This document shows, in pieces, positions 1-5,150 of a DNA stretch of 12,338 nt. The stretch is from Tannerella sp. Lineage in GTDB: Bacteria; Bacteroidota; Bacteroidia; Bacteroidales; Tannerellaceae. The DNA lies in contig JAITBC010000305.1 of NCBI GenBank assembly GCA_031283785.1, positions 1 through 12,338 of the forward strand, written 5' to 3'. A program made the translations under genes and the position numbers. Each line of letters begins with the position of its first letter. Position 1 is the first letter of the stretch. The notes beneath the pieces are model-generated. The model had not been told where the DNA came from and ran no database searches. It was given only the letters and a program-made list of their open reading frames with translations.

Positions 1-204
1 AAAGAAGCGTGGAATCACATACTTCAATGTAGAGGCACTGGTATACCCGAAAAGGAAGACATGCAAACCCACGCCATACTTTCGTATAGCATGAACACTG
101 CGCCTTCGTCTCCTTTTCTTGAAAATTACCAGTTTTCTACATTGAGACGTTCAGCGAACGTTATGTTATATATAAACGGACGAGTCCGTTAAATTTTATA
201 TTTC
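1..204 (-). ncRNA. candidate structured non-coding RNA with promoter and terminator
   Basis: I do not recognise the family with certainty. Read on the minus strand from about 204, the transcript folds into a 5' hairpin (175-181 with 184-190), a second hairpin (147-152 with 156-161) and a long rod. The rod contains 136-144 paired with 25-33 (9 bp), 127-133 with 37-43 (7 bp), 108-118 with 49-60 (one bulge) and 84-93 with 70-79, capped by a GAAA tetraloop. Pairs 72/91, 75/88, 69/94 and 68/95 are G-U on the minus strand but A/C mismatches on the plus strand, which points to minus-strand transcription. Positions 4-25 form a hairpin followed by UUU at the window edge, like an intrinsic terminator. 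A promoter lies at 210-240. Length (about 200 nt) and rod shape make 6S RNA the first alternative to test, but this is inference. A riboswitch-like leader of a gene to the left is also possible. I saw no tmRNA, RNase P or SRP RNA signature. Confidence 0.55.
4..25 (-). terminator. putative intrinsic terminator of the left-edge RNA
   Basis: Read on the minus strand, GAAGU pairs with GCUUC and GUG pairs with CAC around an AUUC loop, with a two-base AU bulge. The hairpin is followed by UUU at positions 3-1, where the window ends, so the full length of the U tract cannot be judged. One stem pair is G-U only in the minus-strand reading. Confidence 0.4.
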
Positions 205-209
205 TGCCG

Positions 210-240
210 CAAAATTAGATGAAAATCGTGCGATTTCCAA
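210..240 (-). promoter_or_regulatory. Bacteroidota-type promoter for the left-edge RNA
   Basis: On the minus strand, TAATTTTG (217 down to 210) matches the TAnnTTTG -7 element exactly. TTG at 240-238 lies 20 nt upstream, in the normal range for the -33 element. Transcription would begin near 203-205, just before the first hairpin of the RNA candidate. A 14-bp palindrome (AAATCG-TG-CGATTT, 223-236) fills the spacer and could be an operator. Confidence 0.55.
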
Positions 241-423
241 GCGCATGCAATGAAAAAAAATCACCGGAACTGCCAATTTATTTGATTGCGGGTTTCAGGT
301 AACAGTATACATTGAATATATTTTGCTTTGGAATACAAATAATGCGACTGCTTTCAGAAACTGTTTTTTCCCTGTCGGTTTCCGCTAATTTGATGCGGTT
401 ACGGTAAAAATAGACAAACATAT
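241..423. other. non-coding spacer between divergent promoters
   Basis: This AT-rich stretch separates the minus-strand RNA promoter from the plus-strand amidase promoter. No open reading frame with coding character, tRNA or convincing hairpin was seen. TATATTTTG near 318-326 resembles a -7 element with one extra spacer base, but it has no good partner and is not called. Confidence 0.5.
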
Positions 424-454
424 TTTGTATTCCTCTCAATTTGCACTATCTTTG
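424..454 (+). promoter_or_regulatory. Bacteroidota-type promoter for the amidase-MCE operon
   Basis: TTTG at 424-427 is followed after 19 nt by TATCTTTG at 447-454, an exact fit to the Bacteroidota -33/-7 consensus. The predicted transcription start is about 460, leaving a leader of roughly 10 nt before the ATG at 471. The promoter overlaps the upstream in-frame TTG at 441, which argues against that TTG as the start codon. Confidence 0.75.
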
Positions 455-470
455 CAGAGTATATTATAAT

Positions 471-1601
471 ATGAGAAGATATACACATATAGCAATCGTA
501 TTTCTTTTGAGCCTGTTAAATATTCAGGCCCAAAAGAGTTTTACCGTCGTAATAGATCCCGGACATGGAGGCAAAGATCCCGGGTGCGTAGGCTCCATAT
601 CGAAAGAAAAAGTTATTAACCTTGCCGTAGCTATGAGGCTCGGATCACTGATAGAACAAAACCATAGCGACGTACAGATTATTTATACTCGTAAGACGGA
701 TATCTTCATCCCGTTAGACGAACGGGCAAATATTGCGAACAGGTACAAAGCGGATTTGTTTATTTCCATCCATGTAAACTCCGTAAGGAGAGGAAATGCA
801 TCGGGAACGGAAACATACACCCTCGGTCTGGCAAACTCCTATGAGAATCTGGAAGTGGCGATGCGCGAAAATTCGGTAATATTAATGGAAGATGACTATC
901 TTCAGAAATACGAAGGTTTTGACCCTAAATCTTCGGAATCGTATATCATTTTTGAGTTCATTCAAAACAAACATATGAGTCAAAGCATATCGTTTGCATC
1001 CGAGATACAGAACTCGTTCGTAGCGTCGAAACGTTATAACCGGGGCGTACGGCAAGCCGGATTGCTTGTCCTGCGGAAAACAAGTATGCCAAGCGTCTTG
1101 ATTGAGTTAGGTTTTATTTCAAATCGCGCCGAAGAACGTTTCATGGTTTCGATAGACGGTCAGATAACACTGGCACAGGCTATATATCGGGCTTTCGACA
1201 ACTATAAAAAAGATTACGACCGTAAATTGGGGAATATCGTTGAAAAGCGGGTGATCACAGCGCCACAGGATCTTTATGCGGATCACTCTCTGCCACCCGC
1301 CAAGGAAACGGACGTAAATACGGAGGACATGAACGCACGCGCGGAAAAAAAGAATGCCCGGACGGACGACATTATCTACAAAGTGCAAGTCCTGACATCC
1401 GACAGGAAACTATCCGTCAAAGACAAACGTTTCAAAGGTTATGACGGCATTTCTTTTTATATCGAAAAGAATATTTATAAATACACATACGGCGCAACCT
1501 CCGATTATAACCAAATCCTCGTCATGCATAAAAAAGCGGCAAAGGATTTTAAAGGAGCTTTTATCATCAAAATGAAAAACGGGAAAAGAATTTATAATTA
1601 A
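471..1601 (+). CDS. N-acetylmuramoyl-L-alanine amidase with SPOR-like tail
   Basis: A zinc-dependent amidase of the Amidase_3 (AmiC) family, expected to cleave the bond between N-acetylmuramic acid and L-alanine in peptidoglycan in the periplasm, as in daughter-cell separation or wall remodelling. The 376-residue protein starts with a signal peptide (residues 1-20, ending IQAQ). The catalytic domain follows from DPGHGGKDPG. Likely zinc ligands are H32, E46 and H101 (SIHVN), with catalytic E212 in IELGFISN. Residues about 120-170 form an insertion that may be a regulatory cap helix. After a charged linker (about 250-300), residues 301-372 resemble a SPOR domain (YKVQV start, GAFIIKMKNGKRI end), which in other bacteria binds glycan stripped of stem peptides at division sites. 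ATG 471 was chosen because the in-frame TTG at 441 lies inside the promoter and would spoil the signal peptide. The MCE gene follows after 12 nt. Amidase function is secure. The SPOR call is moderately sure. Confidence 0.93.
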   Translation: MRRYTHIAIVFLLSLLNIQAQKSFTVVIDPGHGGKDPGCVGSISKEKVINLAVAMRLGSLIEQNHSDVQIIYTRKTDIFIPLDERANIANRYKADLFISIHVNSVRRGNASGTETYTLGLANSYENLEVAMRENSVILMEDDYLQKYEGFDPKSSESYIIFEFIQNKHMSQSISFASEIQNSFVASKRYNRGVRQAGLLVLRKTSMPSVLIELGFISNRAEERFMVSIDGQITLAQAIYRAFDNYKKDYDRKLGNIVEKRVITAPQDLYADHSLPPAKETDVNTEDMNARAEKKNARTDDIIYKVQVLTSDRKLSVKDKRFKGYDGISFYIEKNIYKYTYGATSDYNQILVMHKKAAKDFKGAFIIKMKNGKRIYN

Positions 1602-1613
1602 AAACATCTCATA

Positions 1614-2495
1614 ATGAAAAGATTCTCAAAAGAAGTAATAACAGGCCTTGTCGGTATAATAAGCATAGTCTTATTATATATCGGTATTAACTACCTGAAA
1701 GGAATTAATCTTTTTAAACCGGCAAATTATTATTATGTATCCTGCACGAATGTGCGCGAAATAACCATCTCAAGTCCGGTATTCGTCGAAGGATTCAGAA
1801 TCGGATTGGTACGTGATATCAAATACGATTATTCGTCCGTCAATAAAATAATGCTGGAGATAAGCCTCGACAAAGGTATGAGGATTAATAAAGGCAGTTA
1901 TATCTCTATCGAATCGACTTTGCTTAGCGGCGCCGAACTTCATCTGAAACTTAATAAGTTCTCCGGCGAATATCATAAATCCGGAGATACAATCGAAGGG
2001 CGTCTAAAGAGCGGAATGATATCGTCGGTAGAAGATAAATTGATACCACAGTTCATCGATATAATACCCAAAATCGATTCGATTCTTACGGGGTTACAAA
2101 CGCTTGTCAATAATCCCGCGCTTTCCCGGTCGCTCGATCATCTTGAGAACACATCAAAGCAATTAGAGGCGTCGGCGGAACAGCTCCACATCCTGCTGAA
2201 AAACGACGTGCCTGAAATAGTTTTCAATCTCAAAACAACATCTTCCAACCTGTCGGTTTTCAGCGACGATCTCAAAAAATTGGATTTAGATCAAAGCATC
2301 AACAGCCTTAATTCGACATTAGGCCATATCAATATCCTGACGCTTAAACTAAATTCCACAGATAATTCACTGGGATTGTTACTGAACGATTCGCTGTTGT
2401 ACAAAAACCTCAACAACACGCTCGACAATGCCTCCGGCCTGCTTCTGGATCTGAAACAGAATCCGAAACGATATGTTCATTTTTCGCTGTTTTAA
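1614..2495 (+). CDS. MCE/MlaD-family lipid transport protein
   Basis: A 293-residue MCE (MlaD-like) protein. The family supplies the periplasmic lipid-binding ring of ABC systems that move phospholipids between inner and outer membranes. An N-terminal membrane anchor spans about residues 9-27, with almost nothing on the cytoplasmic side. The single MCE domain is about residues 38-120 (VREITISSPVFVEGFRIGLV, then LLSGAELHLKL). The remainder is a long, mostly helical region rich in Leu, Asn and Ser with coiled-coil character, which could form the needle or tunnel helices seen in MCE hexamers. It ends in NPKRYVHFSLF, an ending I associate with Bacteroidota MlaD proteins. It is transcribed with the amidase 12 nt upstream and has no evident Shine-Dalgarno. 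The ATPase (MlaF) and permease (MlaE) are not in this window, so they must be encoded elsewhere. The family is secure. The lipid cargo is unknown. Confidence 0.9.
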   Translation: MKRFSKEVITGLVGIISIVLLYIGINYLKGINLFKPANYYYVSCTNVREITISSPVFVEGFRIGLVRDIKYDYSSVNKIMLEISLDKGMRINKGSYISIESTLLSGAELHLKLNKFSGEYHKSGDTIEGRLKSGMISSVEDKLIPQFIDIIPKIDSILTGLQTLVNNPALSRSLDHLENTSKQLEASAEQLHILLKNDVPEIVFNLKTTSSNLSVFSDDLKKLDLDQSINSLNSTLGHINILTLKLNSTDNSLGLLLNDSLLYKNLNNTLDNASGLLLDLKQNPKRYVHFSLF

Positions 2496-2535
2496 AACTC
2501 CTGCCCTTTATACAAAAAATTATATCTCACAATAG

Positions 2536-2570
2536 TTTTCTTTATTTAGACTGTTTCTAAATAAAGAAAA
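2536..2570. terminator. perfect 15-bp AT-rich inverted repeat, possible terminator
   Basis: The arms 2536-2550 and 2556-2570 are perfect complements around a 5-nt loop (CTGTT). The position, 40 bases past the MCE stop codon, suits a terminator for the amidase-MCE operon. The stem has only two G-C pairs, and no T tract follows it on the plus strand, since the T and A runs are inside the stem. It is therefore not a classical intrinsic terminator. It could instead be a 3'-end stabilising hairpin or a protein-binding site. Confidence 0.4.
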
Positions 2571-2802
2571 AATATTCCGGACAAGCAAAATTTGTAAACG
2601 TTTGATTATAGAATATTTCACAAGACAAAATACATTTTTTAGATTATCTTTACTATCGCAAACAGCATCTCCGAAACACTTGTCTATAAATGTATTTTCT
2701 ATTTTAACATACAAGCGAACTACTAATAATCAATATATTATATACAAATCACTGAAATAAAAAGGGATGTTGGAATCATAAATTTTCCAAATAAAAATAC
2801 AG

Positions 2803-2833
2803 TTTTTTTTCCGGAAAAAAAATCTAACCTTTG
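2803..2833 (+). promoter_or_regulatory. dnaA: putative dnaA promoter overlapping a 20-bp palindrome
   Basis: TA at 2825-2826, three bases, then TTTG at 2830-2833 (followed by C) resembles the Bacteroidota -7 element TAnnTTTG with one extra spacer base. The -33 position falls in a T run, so that element is weak. Immediately upstream is a perfect palindrome, eight T, CCGG, eight A (2803-2822), where a repressor or architectural protein could bind. Transcription would start near 2840, giving a leader of about 46 nt. Confidence 0.45.
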
Positions 2834-2848
2834 CAGTACAAAAAAGAC

Positions 2849-2881
2849 ATGAAAGTAAAATTTGATCTATATAATAAGTAA
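2849..2881 (+). other. 10-codon upstream ORF before dnaA
   Basis: An ATG at 2849 opens a short frame (MKVKFDLYNK) that stops with TAA at 2879-2881, four bases before the dnaA ATG at 2886. It lies inside the predicted leader, in a different frame from dnaA. It could couple or modulate dnaA translation, but short ORFs of this size also arise by chance and no Shine-Dalgarno is seen. Confidence 0.25.
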
Positions 2882-2885
2882 GTAT

Positions 2886-4298
2886 ATGCAAAGAGATTTT
2901 AAACAACTGTGGAACGACTGCTTGACGGTCATAAAGGATATTGTTCCCCAAGCTGCTTTTGAAGCATGGTTCAAACCGATTATTCCGTTATCTTATGAAG
3001 AACATAAGTTCACGATTCAGGTACCGAGCCAATTCTTCTATGAGTATCTGGAAGAGAAATATGTAAATGTATTGAAAATGACGCTAAACCGCGTATTCGG
3101 CGAAGGAACTACACTCAAATACCGTGTTATGGTAAGCGGACAAACGAATGTCCATAATGGAAATACCATAACATATCCCGGCGAAGAGCCAAAGAGAGTA
3201 CTTTCACATACACCCAACAAGGTAGACCCGAGAAAAGCGCCAAATCCGATTGGTGTCGCTTCACAGGATATCGATTCCCAGTTAGACCTGCGATATAACT
3301 TCGATAACTTTTTCGAAAGTGAAAGTAACAAGCTGGTACGCACCGTCTCCGAAAATATAGCAAAAAACCCGGGGAAAACAGCTTTTAACCCATTGTTTAT
3401 ATACGGCCCTTCGGGCGTCGGGAAAACGCATATCTGCCATGCTATCGGCGTAAAGGTTCGTGAATTGTATCCCGAAAAAAGGGTATTATACGTATCGGCA
3501 AATCTATTCCGCCTGCAATATACGGATGCCGTACGCAAGAACGTTGCAAACGACTTTCTTAGCTTCTATCAAAGTATAGACGTGCTTATTTTAGACGATA
3601 TACATGAATTTATCGGATTAACAAAAACGCAGGAAATATTCTTCCAGATATTCAACAACCTGCATCACCTGAGAAAGCAACTTGTCCTTACATGCGACCG
3701 TGCGCCCGTCGATTTGCAGGGGATGGAAGAACGACTTATCTCACGCCTGAAATGGGGTATGACGGCACAGATAGAACGCCCGGATATCGAATTGAGGAAG
3801 AAAATCCTTCGTAATAAAATCGATCACGAAGGATTGGAAATATCGGAAGATGTTTTCGAATTTATTTCGGAAAACGTATACAAAAATATACGCGACCTCG
3901 AAGGTATACTCGTTTCGCTGATAGCAAATTCATTGATAAAAAATAAAGAAATAGACATTGCGCTGGCCCGGCAGGTGATAAGCCAAACCATCCGCATAGA
4001 AAAGAAACAGCTTACGATAAAATATATACAGGAAATCGTTTGTCGATATTTCAATCTGGATGAAGCGCTTATACAGACAAAATCACGGAAACACGAGATC
4101 GTCCAGGCGCGCCAGATAACGATGTTCTTTGCAAAGAAATATACCGAATCATCTTTTGCCCACATCGGCAAGGTGGTAGGAGGTAGAGACCATGCGACAG
4201 TTCTCCATGCATGCAAAACCGTAAAAGACCAGATAGAAATAAACAAAACTTTCCGTTCTACGATGGAAGCCATCGAAGGATGCCTCCTGAAACAATGA
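2886..4298 (+). CDS. dnaA: chromosomal replication initiator protein DnaA
   Basis: DnaA binds DnaA boxes at oriC, oligomerises with ATP, melts the origin and helps load the helicase. All four domains are visible in 470 residues: domain I at about 1-75 (LWNDCL, AFEAWFKPI), a short linker domain II (about 80-130), the AAA+ domain III, and DNA-binding domain IV from about residue 365. Walker A is GPSGVGKT (174-181), Walker B is VLILDD (233-238), and the ERLISRLKWG segment corresponds to the family's box VII with its arginine finger. The domain IV signature is GGRDHATV (432-439). Length is normal for Bacteroidota. I chose ATG 2886, because the family begins a few residues before the conserved LWN. 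A TTG at 2862 in the same frame would add eight atypical residues. No strong Shine-Dalgarno is present. dnaN, recF and gyrB are absent, so dnaA is not in the classical origin cluster. It converges on mazG across 63 nt. Confidence 0.97.
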   Translation: MQRDFKQLWNDCLTVIKDIVPQAAFEAWFKPIIPLSYEEHKFTIQVPSQFFYEYLEEKYVNVLKMTLNRVFGEGTTLKYRVMVSGQTNVHNGNTITYPGEEPKRVLSHTPNKVDPRKAPNPIGVASQDIDSQLDLRYNFDNFFESESNKLVRTVSENIAKNPGKTAFNPLFIYGPSGVGKTHICHAIGVKVRELYPEKRVLYVSANLFRLQYTDAVRKNVANDFLSFYQSIDVLILDDIHEFIGLTKTQEIFFQIFNNLHHLRKQLVLTCDRAPVDLQGMEERLISRLKWGMTAQIERPDIELRKKILRNKIDHEGLEISEDVFEFISENVYKNIRDLEGILVSLIANSLIKNKEIDIALARQVISQTIRIEKKQLTIKYIQEIVCRYFNLDEALIQTKSRKHEIVQARQITMFFAKKYTESSFAHIGKVVGGRDHATVLHACKTVKDQIEINKTFRSTMEAIEGCLLKQ

Positions 4299-4361
4299 AC
4301 TCATAACGACATTCACACTCTCAGGCATACGAATTTCTTTTTTGCCGGTTTTTTGATTTTA
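4299..4361. other. convergent dnaA-mazG spacer, T-rich
   Basis: The stop codons of dnaA (plus) and mazG (minus) face each other across 63 nt. Two T runs flank GCCGG near 4336-4354, but no stem able to form an intrinsic terminator in either direction is visible. Termination here may be factor-dependent, or transcripts may overlap. Confidence 0.4.
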
Positions 4362-5150
4362 TCACAGTCCCTTCCGTTTTGCTTCGTCCCAGATGGCGTC
4401 CATTTCGGCAAGGGACATTTCTTTTAACGAACGCCCGTTCTTAATCGCCTGCGATTCGAGATAATTAAAACGGCGTATAAATTTACGGCTGGTAAGTTCG
4501 AGCGCATTATCGGCGTTAATGTCATAAAGACGGGCGGCATTAATCATGCTGAACATAAAATCCCCAAATTCCGCCTCTTTTTTCGCTTCATTCATGTTCT
4601 CCACTTCATGACGAAGTTCGGCCAGCTCTTCTTCGACCTTATCCCACACCTGTTCGCGCTTTTCCCAGTCAAAACCTGCATTACGCGCTTTCTCCTGAAT
4701 ACGTTGTGCTTTCACGACGGACGGGAGGGCTGCCGGCACGCCTTCAAGAACAGTCTTATTACCTCCTTTTTCCTTCAATTTTAGTTGTTCCCAGTTCTGT
4801 TCTACCTTCCCGGCCGTTGTCGCCCGCACATCGCCGAAAACATGCGGATGCCGGTATATCAGTTTGTCACAAAGCGCATCGCACACAGCCTTTATATCAA
4901 ACGTATCCTTTTCCGAAGCTATTTTCGAATAAAAAACGATATGAAGCAACAGATCACCCAGCTCCTTTTTTATATCAGCCTGATCTTCACGTATAAGCGC
5001 ATCGCTAAGTTCATACGTCTCTTCAATTGTATTTGCACGCAGGCTCTCGTTCGTCTGCTTCCTGTCCCACGGACATTTCTCACGAAGTTCGTCCATAATA
5101 TCCAGCAAACGTCCGAAAGCTTCCATTTGCTCTTTCCTTGTACTCATCAT
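4362..5150 (-). CDS. mazG: nucleoside triphosphate pyrophosphohydrolase MazG
   Basis: MazG hydrolyses NTPs and dNTPs to the monophosphate and pyrophosphate in the cytoplasm. In other bacteria it is thought to clear aberrant nucleotides or affect nucleotide-signalling pools. At 262 residues it is about the length of the E. coli two-domain enzyme. The N-terminal MazG domain shows CPWDRKQT (26-33), the metal-binding pair EETYE (43-47) and ELGD (63-66), then RHPHVFGD. The second domain has GFDW, VWDKVEEELAEL, EFGD and AARLY. In the second domain the usual ELGD reads EFGD, keeping both acidic residues. The gene begins ATGATG at 5150 and overlaps the dsbD stop (TGA at 5149-5147) by four bases, so translation is probably coupled. 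Either ATG could serve. It is the last gene of the minus-strand cluster and the only one whose product is cytosolic, so a functional link to its envelope neighbours is not implied. Confidence 0.95.
   Translation of the reverse strand: MMSTRKEQMEAFGRLLDIMDELREKCPWDRKQTNESLRANTIEETYELSDALIREDQADIKKELGDLLLHIVFYSKIASEKDTFDIKAVCDALCDKLIYRHPHVFGDVRATTAGKVEQNWEQLKLKEKGGNKTVLEGVPAALPSVVKAQRIQEKARNAGFDWEKREQVWDKVEEELAELRHEVENMNEAKKEAEFGDFMFSMINAARLYDINADNALELTSRKFIRRFNYLESQAIKNGRSLKEMSLAEMDAIWDEAKRKGL

Larger units (their letters stand above)
2496..2861. other. AT-rich intergenic region upstream of dnaA
   Basis: This 366-base region, strongly AT-rich, separates the amidase-MCE operon from dnaA. It holds a perfect AT-rich inverted repeat (2536-2570), a widely spaced 11-bp inverted repeat (AAAATACATTT at 2627-2637 and its complement at 2688-2698), a 20-bp palindrome (2803-2822), a promoter-like element (2825-2833) and the start of a short upstream ORF (2849). 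No coding sequence of normal length, tRNA or TTATCCACA-type DnaA box was seen. Confidence 0.6.

Noticed and set aside
441..470. TTG start ten codons upstream of the amidase ATG
   Set aside because: It lies inside the TTTG-N19-TATCTTTG promoter and would precede the predicted transcription start. It would also place charged residues before a good signal peptide.
1373..1381. TTATCTACA, one base from a DnaA box
   Set aside because: A single near-match inside the amidase coding sequence, with no companions.
2665..2677. 13-base repeat GCATCTCCGAAAC, also at 12320-12332, both intergenic
   Set aside because: About one 13-base repeat is expected by chance in a window of this size, and the flanks differ.
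2627..2698. 11-bp inverted repeat with arms about 50 bases apart
   Set aside because: AT-rich arms in an AT-rich region, with a long loop and no associated terminator, mobile element or promoter feature. Noted only in the intergenic description.
2862..2885. TTG start eight codons upstream of the dnaA ATG
   Set aside because: The extra residues do not resemble DnaA N termini, and the ATG at 2886 places the conserved LWN motif at the usual distance.
3038..3538. 166-codon open frame opposite dnaA
   Set aside because: It lies fully inside the conserved dnaA gene on the other strand and has no family features.
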